Origin: Alphaproteobacteria bacterium
GTDB lineage: Bacteria; Pseudomonadota; Alphaproteobacteria; Micropepsales; Micropepsaceae
Length of the DNA stretch: 64,000 nt
Assembly (NCBI GenBank): GCA_017308475.1
Contig: JAFKEU010000005.1
Location: 372,001-436,000, forward strand
Direction of reading: 5' to 3'
In this document: positions 34,907 through 44,347 of the stretch, one piece after another
Layout of the letters: each line of letters opens with the position of its first letter
Numbering within the stretch: the stretch's first letter is position 1
Notes under the pieces: generated by a model
Database searches by the model: none
What the model saw: only the letters and a program-made list of their open reading frames with translations
Told to the model about the DNA's origin: nothing
Translations under genes and position numbers: made by a program

Positions 34907-36216
34907 GACCGAATGCCACTCTCCTGCTGCTGACGGTCCTGCTGGTGACGGCGCCGGCCGCCGCGGCGGTGAAGACGGCGCGCAGCCCCGCGGCACAGGC
35001 GCAAAAGCGCGTGAGCGTTCCGGTCAGGCCCACGCCCCGGCCGCGCGACGCGCAGCCCGCCGCAAGCTCCGAACCGGCGATCGACCTGTCGCATGCCATG
35101 CCGGGCAAGGCGCTGGCCGGCCTTCCATCCAGCGCCGACCAGCTCAAGGCGCTTTCCGCCGAAATCAAGGAGGACCGACCCAGGCTGAAGGCGGCGCGCG
35201 AGAAAAGCGATGCCCTCGCCGCCGAAGCCCGGACCCTGCGGCGCAAGCTGATCGACACCGCGGCGCGGATCGAAGACCTGGAGCGCAGCCAGATCGCCGA
35301 TGCCGCCGAGATCGACCGCTTGGCGAAAGAGGATGCGCGCCTTTCCGCCGGCTTCGCCAATGACCGGGTGGCGGTGACCAAACTGCTGGCGATCCTGGAA
35401 CGGCTTCAGCACGACATGCCCCCCGCGCTGGTGCTGCGGCCGGACGACGCGCTCAGCGCCGCGCGCGGCGCCATGCTGATCGGGGCGGGTTTGCCGCCGG
35501 TCTACGCCCAGGCCGCCCGGCTTTCCCACCGCATCGAGGCGCTCAAGCGCACCCGTGCCGCGCTCGAGCGGCGCCGGGCCGAGGCCCATGTGACCGCCGT
35601 CAATCTTGGCTCGGCGCGGGTGGAACTGGACCGGCTCCTGGCCCAGAAGGAAGAAGAAGCCCAGGGCGCTGCCCAATCCTACGGAACTCTCAGGCGGCAG
35701 CTGGACCAGATCGCCCGCCAGGCGGCGGATTTCCAGGCGCTTTTGACGCGGGTTCGGGCGCTCAGGCGCCAGGGGGCGGGGACGGAGGACGGGGTGGTGA
35801 CCGTCACCGCCCGCAGCACCGACGCCCTGCCGGCCCTGCAAAAAGGATCCTTTCTGGAACCGGTGGTTGGCAGTCTGGTGGGGGGCACCCAACACGCAGG
35901 TGTCGGGCTTTCCTATGCAACCCGGCCCGGTGCCCAGGTGATCGCGCCGTCAGATGGAAAAGTTTTATACGCCGGGCCTTACCATAAGTCAGGACAGGTC
36001 TTGATCCTGGAGATAACCACTGGCTACGATCTGGTATTGGCTGGAATGGGACGCGTGACCGTAAAGCCGAATGACCAATTGCTTGCGGGCGAACCGGTCG
36101 GAAACATGCCCGCGGGAGAGGGGCCGGACAACCGGCTCTATTTTGAACTGCGCCATGCGGGCCATGTCCTCAATCCGGCACCTTGGTTGAAACTGAAACT
36201 GCGTCCGGTACTGTGA
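34903..36216 (+). CDS. EnvC-like murein hydrolase activator, degenerate LytM domain
   Basis: A 437-residue periplasmic protein with a GTG start overlapping the gpmI stop. A signal sequence (TLLLLTVLLVTAPAAAA) is followed by coiled coils at about 75-300 and a C-terminal M23/LytM fold (GTQHAGVGLSYATRPGAQVIAPSDGKVLYAG). The zinc ligands are lost: HxGxD has become HAGVG, and the HxHFE motif is LYFELR. This matches EnvC-type activators, which switch on amidases in division without cutting murein themselves. Followed by ctpA, a common alphaproteobacterial order. Confidence 0.88.
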   Translation: MRPNATLLLLTVLLVTAPAAAAVKTARSPAAQAQKRVSVPVRPTPRPRDAQPAASSEPAIDLSHAMPGKALAGLPSSADQLKALSAEIKEDRPRLKAAREKSDALAAEARTLRRKLIDTAARIEDLERSQIADAAEIDRLAKEDARLSAGFANDRVAVTKLLAILERLQHDMPPALVLRPDDALSAARGAMLIGAGLPPVYAQAARLSHRIEALKRTRAALERRRAEAHVTAVNLGSARVELDRLLAQKEEEAQGAAQSYGTLRRQLDQIARQAADFQALLTRVRALRRQGAGTEDGVVTVTARSTDALPALQKGSFLEPVVGSLVGGTQHAGVGLSYATRPGAQVIAPSDGKVLYAGPYHKSGQVLILEITTGYDLVLAGMGRVTVKPNDQLLAGEPVGNMPAGEGPDNRLYFELRHAGHVLNPAPWLKLKLRPVL

Positions 36217-36230
36217 AAGGCAAAGACGAC

Positions 36231-37556
36231 ATGAAGAAGTTTGCCCTGGTGGGTCTGGGCCTGGTCGGCGGCCTGTCGGTCGCCTTGTTCGCGCTGCCTC
36301 AGGCCCAGGGCGCCAATGACGCCAGCGCCTATTCCCAGCTCGACCTGTTCAGCGACGCCTTCCAGAATGTGCGCGACAAATATGTGCGCCCGGTCAAGGA
36401 CAGCGAACTGATCGACAATGCCATCCAGGGCATGGTCTCCAGCCTGGATCCGCATTCCAGCTACATGGACGCCAAGGCTTATGGCGACATGCAGGTCACC
36501 ACCAAGGGCGAGTTCGGCGGCGTCGGCATCGAAGTCACGCTGGAAGACGGCCTGATCAAGGTGGTCTCGCCCATCGACGGCACGCCCGCAGCGCGCGCCG
36601 GCATCAAGTCGGGCGACCGCATCGCCGGCATCGACGGCCAGTCCATCGCCGGCATGCCGCTGAACGATTCCATCGACAAGATGAAGGGTGCGCCGGGCAG
36701 CAAGGTGACGCTGACCATCCTGCGCGAGGGCGAGAAGAAGCCCTTCGACGTGGCGTTGACCCGCGCCATCGTCCATGTCGATGCCGCCTCCTCGCGGCGC
36801 GAGGGCGATGTCGGCTATGTGCGCCTGCCGGGCTTCAACGAACAGACCGCCGACGGGCTGGAAAAGGCCGTCGCCAAGCTCAAGAAGGAAATCGGCCCGG
36901 GCATCAAGGGCTATGTCCTGGACCTGCGCAACAATCCGGGCGGGCTTCTGGACCAGGCGATCCAGGTGTCGGACGACTTCCTCAACAGTGGCGAGGTCGT
37001 CTCCACCCGCGGCCGCCACAGCGAGGATACCCAGCGCTATGATGCCCATCCCGGCGATATCACCGATGGCAAGCCGGTAGTGGTGCTGATCAATGGCGGC
37101 ACCGCCTCGGCGTCCGAGATCGTCTCGGGCGCGCTGCAGGATCACAAGCGCGCCACCATCATCGGCCTGACCAGCTTCGGCAAGGGTTCGGTGCAGACCA
37201 TCATCCCCCTGGGCGACAATCGCGGCGCGTTGCGCCTGACCACGGCGCGGTACTACACCCCGTCCGGCCATTCCATCCAGGCACAGGGCATCATCCCCGA
37301 CATCCAGGTCGCCCAGGGCGACGAGGCCGATGTGCCCAAGCTGGCACGCCCCTCCGAAGCGGACCTGCGTGGCCATCTGGCGGGCGAACCGATCCCGGAA
37401 AAGCGTGCCAAGGCCCCGGTCATCAAGCCGGCCCCGGGCAAGAAGTATGACGACTTCCAGCTCTCCTATGCGCTGGACCTGCTCAACGGCAAGATGACGG
37501 TGGCCTCGGCCAGCTCGGTGGTTCAGCCCGCCGACCAGACGGCCGCCGCACGTTGA
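36231..37556 (+). CDS. ctpA: Carboxyl-terminal processing peptidase, S41 family
   Basis: A 441-residue periplasmic protease with a signal or anchor (FALVGLGLVGGLSVALFALPQAQG). A PDZ domain follows at about 90-160 (GIEVTLEDGLIKVVSPIDGTPA). The catalytic Ser is in GGTASASEIVSGAL, with the Lys in SFGKGSVQT. It trims C-termini of envelope proteins and murein hydrolases. The ATG at 36231 has AAAGG upstream, 14 bases after the EnvC-like stop; joint function in cell-wall turnover is likely. Confidence 0.94.
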   Translation: MKKFALVGLGLVGGLSVALFALPQAQGANDASAYSQLDLFSDAFQNVRDKYVRPVKDSELIDNAIQGMVSSLDPHSSYMDAKAYGDMQVTTKGEFGGVGIEVTLEDGLIKVVSPIDGTPAARAGIKSGDRIAGIDGQSIAGMPLNDSIDKMKGAPGSKVTLTILREGEKKPFDVALTRAIVHVDAASSRREGDVGYVRLPGFNEQTADGLEKAVAKLKKEIGPGIKGYVLDLRNNPGGLLDQAIQVSDDFLNSGEVVSTRGRHSEDTQRYDAHPGDITDGKPVVVLINGGTASASEIVSGALQDHKRATIIGLTSFGKGSVQTIIPLGDNRGALRLTTARYYTPSGHSIQAQGIIPDIQVAQGDEADVPKLARPSEADLRGHLAGEPIPEKRAKAPVIKPAPGKKYDDFQLSYALDLLNGKMTVASASSVVQPADQTAAAR

Positions 37557-37557
37557 T

Positions 37558-37690
37558 TTAACCCCTCCGGCCTACGCAACTTTGCTTGGCGCGGCGCACT
37601 TTGTGCGTCGCGCCTTTGCGTTGCTGCGGCCACCTCCCCTTCCAGCGTGCTGTCGCACGCGAAGGGGAGGAGGGCCTGTGCGCGCGGTGG
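37558..37690. repeat. Dispersed intergenic repeat, copy 3 (divergent)
   Basis: A divergent member: CCCCTCCGGCCTACGCAACT, an internal dyad GGCGCGGCGCAC / GTGCGTCGCGCC, and the hairpin CCTCCCCTTC / GAAGGGGAGG. It fills the space between ctpA and the next gene and may double as a terminator for ctpA. Confidence 0.5.
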
Positions 37691-37733
37691 GGCTATTAAC
37701 TGAAGAGTAACCACATAACCCGTTAATTGGGGC

Positions 37734-38783
37734 ATGACTGCCGTCAGCCCCACCGACGAGCCGCACGGCTCGCGCGCCGCGCGCGCGCTGGCCCTCTGCA
37801 CGGCTTTCGTCGTTTGCGGCCTGACGGCCGGTGCCCTTGCCATCACGGTTTTCGGGCACCATCAGGGTCCGGCGGTAAGCCTGGACCTGTCCGCCCCGGC
37901 CCAGCCAAAGAGACAGCCCGCGGCTTTTGTTCCTGTGCCCAGCGAGGATGGTCCGGCCCTGGCGCCGGTGACCAAACCGCTCTTTGCCGGCAAGGCGCTT
38001 CTGGCCGATCCGGCGCTGATCGAGAACACCAAACAGGGGCCGCTGCCGCGCATCGCCGATGACGGGCGCAGCCCCATGACCGCCTACGCCGCGCCCGCTG
38101 CCGACGGCAAGTTCCGTATCGCCATTGTCGTGCGGGGGCTGGGAATCTCGGCCTCGGCCACCAGGGCAGCGCTGGACAGCCTGCCCGCCGGCGTCACCCT
38201 GGCCTTCGCGCCCTACGCGCACGATGTTTCCACCTGGGTCGCCCAGGCGCGCGCCAAAGGTCATGAGGTGCTGCTGGAAGTGCCCATGGAACCATACGAC
38301 TTTCCCGACAGCGATCCGGGGCCGCACACCTTGCGCGCCGGTCAGAATGAGGGAACCAACCTCGACCGCCTGACCTGGGCGCTGACCCGTTTCACGGGCT
38401 ATGCCGGGGTGACCAACCTGATGGGACAGCGTTTCCTTTCCGACAGCGACGCGCTGTCGCCCACACTCACCTATCTGTCGCGTCGCGGGCTCTACTTCTT
38501 CGACAATGGCAACGCTGCCCAGTCAGTGGCGCCACTGGTTGCCGGCCAGGTCGGTGCCCGCCTGGTACAATCCAATGCCGCCATCGACCCCATCCAGACG
38601 GCGCTGGAAATAGACCACCGCCTTTCGGACCTGGAGAATGCCGCCCGCGCCAATGGCAGCGCGACGGGCAGCGCCTTCCTCTATCCGGTCAGCCTGTCGC
38701 GCATTGCTGCGTGGGCGAAAGACCTTAAGGCCCGGGGGTTTGTTCTGGTCCCCGTCTCGGCCATAGTGAATCCGCCAAAATAA
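37734..38783 (+). CDS. Divergent polysaccharide deacetylase family protein (YibQ-like)
   Basis: A 349-residue protein with one N-terminal membrane segment (ALCTAFVVCGLTAGALAITVF), a proline-rich linker to about residue 100, and a deacetylase-like domain: IAIVVRGLGISASATRAALDSLPAGVTLAFAPY, EVLLEVPMEPYDFP and GVTNLMGQRFLSD. The family usually has V-x-D-D-x-G at the metal site; here the segment reads VVRGLG, so the usual aspartates are replaced and activity is doubtful. It follows ctpA and precedes rppH, the usual order. Confidence 0.85.
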   Translation: MTAVSPTDEPHGSRAARALALCTAFVVCGLTAGALAITVFGHHQGPAVSLDLSAPAQPKRQPAAFVPVPSEDGPALAPVTKPLFAGKALLADPALIENTKQGPLPRIADDGRSPMTAYAAPAADGKFRIAIVVRGLGISASATRAALDSLPAGVTLAFAPYAHDVSTWVAQARAKGHEVLLEVPMEPYDFPDSDPGPHTLRAGQNEGTNLDRLTWALTRFTGYAGVTNLMGQRFLSDSDALSPTLTYLSRRGLYFFDNGNAAQSVAPLVAGQVGARLVQSNAAIDPIQTALEIDHRLSDLENAARANGSATGSAFLYPVSLSRIAAWAKDLKARGFVLVPVSAIVNPPK

Positions 38784-38827
38784 CGGGCACGGTCTTCTCC
38801 CGTGTCTGCTTCAACGGATTCAGGGAC

Positions 38828-39307
38828 ATGTCATCGGGCTCTCAATACGGCGATCTTCCTTACCGGCCCTGTGTCGGCATCATGCTGCTCGATGCCGATC
38901 GCAGGGTTTTTGTCGGCAAGCGCATCGACCAGACGGTGGAAGGCTGGCAGATGCCGCAGGGCGGCATCGATCCGGGCGAGACGCCGCGCCAGGCTGCGAT
39001 GCGCGAGCTTCTGGAGGAAGTGGGCACCGACAACGCCGAAATCATCGCCGAGATGGAAGAATGGGTCACCTATGACCTGCCGCCTCATCTGGTGGGGGTG
39101 GCCTTTCATGGCCGATATCGCGGCCAGAAGCAGAAATGGTTCGCGATGCGCTTCGGCGGCAGCGATGCCGACATCAACCTGACGGCGCACGAGCCGGAAT
39201 TTTCCGCCTATCGCTGGGTGGCCATGAACGATCTGCCCGGACTGATCGTGCCCTTCAAGCGCGACACATATCGGACCGTGATATCGGCCTTCCGGGGCCT
39301 GGCATGA
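38828..39307 (+). CDS. rppH: RNA pyrophosphohydrolase (Nudix)
   Basis: A 159-residue RppH, which removes pyrophosphate from the 5' end of mRNAs and starts their decay. The Nudix box runs from about residue 45 to 67 (GGIDPGETPRQAAMRELLEEVG), with all conserved Gly, Glu and Arg positions in place. QKQKWFAMRF and EFSAYRWVAMNDLPGLIVPFKR are typical of the RppH subgroup. Confidence 0.95.
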   Translation: MSSGSQYGDLPYRPCVGIMLLDADRRVFVGKRIDQTVEGWQMPQGGIDPGETPRQAAMRELLEEVGTDNAEIIAEMEEWVTYDLPPHLVGVAFHGRYRGQKQKWFAMRFGGSDADINLTAHEPEFSAYRWVAMNDLPGLIVPFKRDTYRTVISAFRGLA

Positions 39308-39362
39308 CCTGTTTATTTGGCGTTCGTTTCTGTTCGTGCCCGCGCTCCTCCCGGAATCCGGC

Positions 39363-40130
39363 ATGAGCGCCCCAAAGCCGCCCGTGCTGATGATACACGG
39401 TGCCTTCTGCGGCCCCTGGTCGCTTGAGGGGCTGAAGGTCAGGTTTGAAGCTGCCGGTTATGGCGTCGCCGTGCCTTGCCTGCGTTTTCATGATGAAGCC
39501 GCGCCGCCGGCGGCGCTGGGCACCACCGGCCTGGCCGATTACGCCGCAGACCTGGAAGAGGAGATTTCCGCGCTGGGCGAGCCGCCGGTGCTGGTGGGCC
39601 ATTCCATGGGCGGGCTTCTGGCGCAGATTCTGGCGGTGCGCCGGCCTGCGCGCGCGCTGATCCTTCTGGCGCCGTCGGCGCCGTGGGGCGTGCCGCCCTC
39701 CACCCTGTTCGAGATCAGTGCCGCCCAGGCGCTGCATCTCCATCCCGGCTACTGGAACCGGGTGCTGGAACCCAATCGCGACGTGGCGCTGGCCCATTCC
39801 ATCGACAGGCTGCCGCGCGATATGCGCGACGAAGTGTTTTCCCGCTTCACCTGCGAATCCGGCCGCGCCACCTTCGAGGTCATGAACTGGGGGCTGGACA
39901 TGAAACGCGCCAGCGAGGTCGATCATGCCCGGATCGGTTGTCCGCTGCTGTTCCTCACCGGTTCGGAAGACCGCATCAATCCGCCCACGACGGTCATGCG
40001 CATCGCCGCGCTTTACAAGGAACGCGCCACGAATGAGGTGCTGCCCGGCATGGGGCACTGGCTGATCGGCGAGCCGGGCTGGGAAGCCCTGGCCGACCGC
40101 GCGCTTTCCTGGCTGGATGAGAAACTCTAG
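39363..40130 (+). CDS. Alpha/beta hydrolase
   Basis: A 255-residue hydrolase. The oxyanion segment is LMIHGAFCGPWSLE, the nucleophile Ser81 lies in VGHSMGGLLAQ, the acid in LFLTGSEDRINPP and the His in LPGMGHWLIGEPGW. The start at 39363 leaves the usual short N-terminus; an in-frame ATG 9 codons earlier is possible. Substrate cannot be told from sequence. Confidence 0.88.
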   Translation: MSAPKPPVLMIHGAFCGPWSLEGLKVRFEAAGYGVAVPCLRFHDEAAPPAALGTTGLADYAADLEEEISALGEPPVLVGHSMGGLLAQILAVRRPARALILLAPSAPWGVPPSTLFEISAAQALHLHPGYWNRVLEPNRDVALAHSIDRLPRDMRDEVFSRFTCESGRATFEVMNWGLDMKRASEVDHARIGCPLLFLTGSEDRINPPTTVMRIAALYKERATNEVLPGMGHWLIGEPGWEALADRALSWLDEKL

Positions 40131-40139
40131 GCCCGCCCG

Positions 40140-43100
40140 CTAGCTGCGCGGTTGCTCGCCATAGCGCTTGTTGAAATCCGTCATGAAGGACTGCAGCGTG
40201 TCGATGCCGGCGATTTTCGCCGCCGCGTCACGGAAGGCAAGGCCGTGCGTCTCCAGCGGCGCCGACAGCACCGCGAACAGGTTGGCGTCGGGCGTGGACT
40301 TCATTTTTGCCTCGAAATGCCCGTTCAGCCGCGCCAGGCTCTGCTGGTCGCCGGCCAGCGAATAGGCCACAGCCGCGCGCAGCACCTCGGTGCGCTCGGC
40401 CGGGCTCAAGGGCTCCTGGTCGCTCCAGCGCGTGTCCAGCATCTCCTCGGCCTTCTGGCCGGCCATGGCCCAGTTGCCGCTTTCCCAATAAATATCCGCG
40501 CGCAGCCGCCGCGATTGCGGGGTGTCGTCCAGCGCGATCAGGTCCAGCGCATTGTCCCATTGCTTGAGGGCGGCGAAGGCCCGCGCCTCCAGAAGCAGGC
40601 GCGCATGCATTTCATCGGCCGGAAGGCCGGTGACGTCGGAATCACGGATCGCCTTCACCGCGGCTTCCGGCTTGTGGTCCATCAGATAGACGCTGGCAAG
40701 GCGGGTTGACACCTGTGCCTTGGCGACGCCGTCCAGGCGCTTGTCCACCTGATAGGCGAGAAGCTTCGCCGCTGGTCCCAGAAGATCCACCGCCACCAGC
40801 CGGTCCGAGATGCGCCGGATCATCTCGTCGCCGTCGGGCCCGATGGGGGTCAGGTCCAGATTGTCATAGAACAGAGCCAGCGCATCGACCGGTTTCATCT
40901 TGTCGGCGCCGCCTTTCAGGAACAGGTTGACGAAGGCGGCGCGCATGTCGTCCTGCGCCACCCGCGCGGCGTCAAGGCCGGGAAAATTCTGCGTGGCCAC
41001 GCGCAGGACCTTCAGCCCTTCGCGCCACTGGTGCCTGCCGAAATAGAGCGAGGCCAGCTTGCGCAGTGTCTTCAGCTCCAGCCCGTCGCCGCGCCAGCGG
41101 AAGCGCAGCCGCTCCAGCGCGTCGATCGCCTGGGGCGCGGTGATGGCACCTGCCCCCAGCGCGGCATTGGTCTGATAGAAGATCGCCGCCGCCGCCAGCT
41201 TCTCGTCGCCGCCGCGCGCCACCGCCGCGAACACGGGCGCCGCATCGTGATAGCGGTCCTCAGCCGCCACCAGCCGGGCCTGCGCCAGCTCTTTGGCCAG
41301 CGCCTGCCTGGGCGTCAGCGTCTTGGGCAGGCGCTGCAGCGCCGAATCCGCCAGGTCCAGCCGCGTCAGCCCCAATGCGGCATCGGCGTCGGCCAGCCGC
41401 GCTTCGGCCTGCCAGTAATCGGGATAGCGGTTCAGTACCGGATCGGCTTGTTCCAGATGCTCGTGCGCGGCTTTCCAGTCCTCCATGCCCGCCTCGGTCA
41501 GGCCGCGCCACAAGGCGGCATGGCGCACGCTGTCGAAGCCGGGACCGGCGAGCGTGTTATGGGCCTGGCGATAGCGGCCCATCATGTATTGGGCGGCGGC
41601 GCGCATGGTGGTCAGCTGGGCATCGCCCATCAGGCCGGGATCGTGGCTCTGCACAAGGTCGATCAGGCCCAGGGCCTCGGCGGCAAAGCGGTTCGCCAGA
41701 TAGAAGCGCGCAAGGTCCAGCCGCGCGCCGCTCGCCCCGGGCATGGGCTGGTGGGCGATGCGTTCATTCAACAGGCGCTCGGTGGCCAGGAAGCTGCCGG
41801 CCCTCAGCGCGCCCCAGCGGTTGAAATCCAGGAAACTGGGGCCTTCGCCAAAGCGGGCCAGGGCGGCGGGCGTCTGGCCCAGCGGCAGTTGCGGCGGGGT
41901 CAGGCTAAGGCCGCCCGGACGCGAAATGGTGACGCGCGATTCGTCGGCCTTGACCTGAAGGTCGTCGGCGAAGGGCGTGACCACCAGGCCCGAGGCACTG
42001 GGCAGAAGCGCGAAATCGACAAAGACGCGCTTTTCCGGCACCCCGCGGCCTGCCGCAGCCGGCACGATGGTCAAGACATCGCCGGTCGCCGGATCGGGCA
42101 CCAAATAGGCATGGCCCGCCGCGGGCAGCAGGGTGGACAGCGACTGGCGGCTGGGATCGCTCTGGTTGCGGGCCAGCCCGACCGGCTGGGCGGTGCCGGC
42201 CACCTTGGCGCCGATGGCCACCTTCAGGTCGCCATGGTCGGCGGTGGCGGCGATGGCGGCGGGCGCCTTCAAGGTCAGGCGCAGGATGGAAAGGCCCTGG
42301 CTGGAGACCGCCTGCACCTGCAGCGCATAATCCCCCAGGGCCTTCTGCAGACTGGCGACATCGAATCCGGGTGTATCGTCCAGCACGATCCAGGCGGTCA
42401 GGCCGCGCACGAAGACCGCGCTGGCGCGCGGGCCCGCGCCGTGAAAGGTGATCAGCACGCCGTCCTGGGTGCGCTGTCCATCCGCGAAATTCTGTGCGGG
42501 CGCGGCCGGCGCCTCGGCGACGGCTTGCTTGGTCTGGTCGCCCGGCTTCGGCGCGGTGTCGTCGGCCTTGGCCTCTTTCTTCTCGTTGTTTTTGTCTTCG
42601 GACTTTTTGTCTTCGGTCTTCTTGTCTTCGGTCTTGGCGTGCCTGGCAGGGTCCAGCCTGGCCGCGGTTTCCGCGATTGCCTGGGCCTGGGCGCCGGTGA
42701 TGCCCTTGCCGCCCAGCGGCTTCATTGCCGAGACCTGGGGCCGCCCGCCGCCGGGTGGGGCATAGGCGGCGCCGTCGGTCTTGGGCGCCAGGATGTCGAG
42801 CACGACATGGCTGCCGTCCTTGAAATCGTGATAGCCGGAATCGGAGTCGGTTTCGAATTCCACCACGGTGGTGTTCCCGTCCAGGCGCCAGGCGGCATTC
42901 TTCACCCAGGGCGGCGTGAAGCGGGCGATCACCGACAGGTCCATGCGCACCGGTGCCTGAAAGCGGATGGTCATCTTTCCCGCGCCGGGGAACACCGAAT
43001 AGGCCACGTTCCTGGGCCAGTCGAAAACCAGCCGGGTGAATTTGGGATAGGTGCCGGTGCGCAGCTTCACCTCGGGCAGGCTGGCCGGATCGATGGGTTT

Positions 43101-43508
43101 GACAACCGGCTTTGCGGGCGGCGGCAGGTCGGGCATCACCCCGTTGAAACTGGCCGGTGCCAGATCGACCACGGCGCGATCGCCCTGTTGGCTGACATGC
43201 AGGCGCACGGGCACGGTCAGGGCAAAGCGCAGCGTCTTGCCGTCGGGATCGGCGCGGCCGGCCGACAGCACTCCGGGCATGGCGGCGGTCACCGCCGCGG
43301 GGCTGACATCGGTTTTGCTGCCGAAGGAGATGGCCAGCACGCCGCCGGTGGTGACGGCGCCGACCTTGGCGTTTTTGGCCAGGGTGAAGGACAGCCGGCC
43401 ATAACCGCCCATCATGCGGCCTGAAACGCTGTCCGCGCGCGCACCAAAGGGCAGCAGCACGGCGCACAGCGCCGCCGCCACAACCATTCTGGACGCCATA
43501 CCGGTCAC
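40140..43508 (-). CDS. Large periplasmic TPR protein linked to the flagellar motor genes
   Basis: A 1122-residue protein. A signal peptide (MVVAAALCAVLLPFGARA) is followed by a beta-rich AMIN-like part (KFTRLVFDWPRNVAYSVFP). At about 290-320 comes a charged low-complexity stretch built on KTEDKK repeats, then further beta modules. From about 620 to the end are helical TPR-like repeats (FYLANRFAAEALGLIDLVQ, ASVYLMDHKPEAAVKAIRD). GTG at 43508 and ATG at 43499 or 43487 are possible starts. It follows motE after a gap holding a perfect CtrA box. A scaffold role in motor assembly is a guess from context. Confidence 0.65.
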   Translation of the reverse strand: MTGMASRMVVAAALCAVLLPFGARADSVSGRMMGGYGRLSFTLAKNAKVGAVTTGGVLAISFGSKTDVSPAAVTAAMPGVLSAGRADPDGKTLRFALTVPVRLHVSQQGDRAVVDLAPASFNGVMPDLPPPAKPVVKPIDPASLPEVKLRTGTYPKFTRLVFDWPRNVAYSVFPGAGKMTIRFQAPVRMDLSVIARFTPPWVKNAAWRLDGNTTVVEFETDSDSGYHDFKDGSHVVLDILAPKTDGAAYAPPGGGRPQVSAMKPLGGKGITGAQAQAIAETAARLDPARHAKTEDKKTEDKKSEDKNNEKKEAKADDTAPKPGDQTKQAVAEAPAAPAQNFADGQRTQDGVLITFHGAGPRASAVFVRGLTAWIVLDDTPGFDVASLQKALGDYALQVQAVSSQGLSILRLTLKAPAAIAATADHGDLKVAIGAKVAGTAQPVGLARNQSDPSRQSLSTLLPAAGHAYLVPDPATGDVLTIVPAAAGRGVPEKRVFVDFALLPSASGLVVTPFADDLQVKADESRVTISRPGGLSLTPPQLPLGQTPAALARFGEGPSFLDFNRWGALRAGSFLATERLLNERIAHQPMPGASGARLDLARFYLANRFAAEALGLIDLVQSHDPGLMGDAQLTTMRAAAQYMMGRYRQAHNTLAGPGFDSVRHAALWRGLTEAGMEDWKAAHEHLEQADPVLNRYPDYWQAEARLADADAALGLTRLDLADSALQRLPKTLTPRQALAKELAQARLVAAEDRYHDAAPVFAAVARGGDEKLAAAAIFYQTNAALGAGAITAPQAIDALERLRFRWRGDGLELKTLRKLASLYFGRHQWREGLKVLRVATQNFPGLDAARVAQDDMRAAFVNLFLKGGADKMKPVDALALFYDNLDLTPIGPDGDEMIRRISDRLVAVDLLGPAAKLLAYQVDKRLDGVAKAQVSTRLASVYLMDHKPEAAVKAIRDSDVTGLPADEMHARLLLEARAFAALKQWDNALDLIALDDTPQSRRLRADIYWESGNWAMAGQKAEEMLDTRWSDQEPLSPAERTEVLRAAVAYSLAGDQQSLARLNGHFEAKMKSTPDANLFAVLSAPLETHGLAFRDAAAKIAGIDTLQSFMTDFNKRYGEQPRS

Positions 43509-43557
43509 GGACTTTTCCCCTGCGCCTGCCCCTGGCGGCGACTATCGCGAAGCGGCA

Positions 43558-43572
43558 TTAACCCGCGGTTAA
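43558..43572. promoter_or_regulatory. CtrA-type box upstream of the large TPR gene
   Basis: A perfect TTAA-CCCGCGG-TTAA, about 50 bases before the start of the minus-strand TPR gene and just after the motE stop. It implies that the TPR gene has its own promoter. Confidence 0.62.
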
Positions 43573-43582
43573 CCACGCCGGA

Positions 43583-44347
43583 TCACCCGCCGGATTTGGG
43601 CGGCTGGGCCTTTGCCTCCGCCGCCGCCGGAGCCGCCTGCGACGGCGCGCCGGAAGCTGCCGCCTGTGCGGTCTGGACCGTAGCCGCGGTATCCGCGGTC
43701 TGGGGCAGGGCCAGCCTGTCGGCCAGCTTCACGGTCAACGCCTGGGCGCTGTCGGCATTCATGCCGGCCAGGATGGTGCCCAGCACGTCCGACTTCATCT
43801 GCTGGGCCACCGGCACCAGCACCGCGTCGGGCAGGCTGTTGAAGATGCGCGCGGCATCCTTGGGCTTCATGCTGGAATAGGTTTTCACCAGCGTGGCGAT
43901 CTGGGCCTTCTGCGCGTCGTCGCGCTGGACCAGAAGGGCGGCGATCTGGCCCTGAAGCTGCTTGAGCTGGGCGATCTTGGCATCGACCCGCTGTTCGGCA
44001 GCGGCCAGCATCCTGGCCTGGGTGTCAAGCTGGCTCTGGCGTGCGTCCAGTTCGCGGCGCCGCTTTGCCATCGAGGACATCACATCCACTTCGGCGGCGC
44101 TGGCCGTGGCATCGTCTTCGGCGCCGGCATAGTCGGGATTGGCAGCCTTGGGCGCGGCGGTCAGGTTGGCGCTGTCCTGGACGGACTGCGCTTCGCCGGC
44201 CGCGGCATAGGCGGCGTGCACCAGATCCGACGTCTTCAGCGCCAGAAGCGCGCCGCCAACGATGACGACGACCGGCAGCAGGCGCAGGAACCGCCTCCCC
44301 CTTGCGCGCAAAGGCGCGCCGGAGAGGGGAGCAGGCTCGGAGTTCAT
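43583..44347 (-). CDS. motE: MotE-like flagellar motor protein
   Basis: A 254-residue protein with one membrane helix (LLPVVVIVGGALLALKTSDLV), a coiled coil at about 90-145 (KRRRELDARQSQLDTQARML) and an MgtE-N-like module (KPKDAARIFNSLPDAVLVPVAQQMKSDVLGTILAGM). In alphaproteobacteria MotE is the chaperone that places MotC in the periplasm. The tail is Ala/Gln/Pro-rich. It overlaps the DUF6468 stop by 4 bases in the fliL operon. Confidence 0.85.
   Translation of the reverse strand: MNSEPAPLSGAPLRARGRRFLRLLPVVVIVGGALLALKTSDLVHAAYAAAGEAQSVQDSANLTAAPKAANPDYAGAEDDATASAAEVDVMSSMAKRRRELDARQSQLDTQARMLAAAEQRVDAKIAQLKQLQGQIAALLVQRDDAQKAQIATLVKTYSSMKPKDAARIFNSLPDAVLVPVAQQMKSDVLGTILAGMNADSAQALTVKLADRLALPQTADTAATVQTAQAAASGAPSQAAPAAAEAKAQPPKSGG

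Noticed and set aside
39363-40130. Assignment of the hydrolase to a specific esterase or dehalogenase
   Set aside because: Only the general alpha/beta hydrolase motifs are visible; nothing fixes the substrate.
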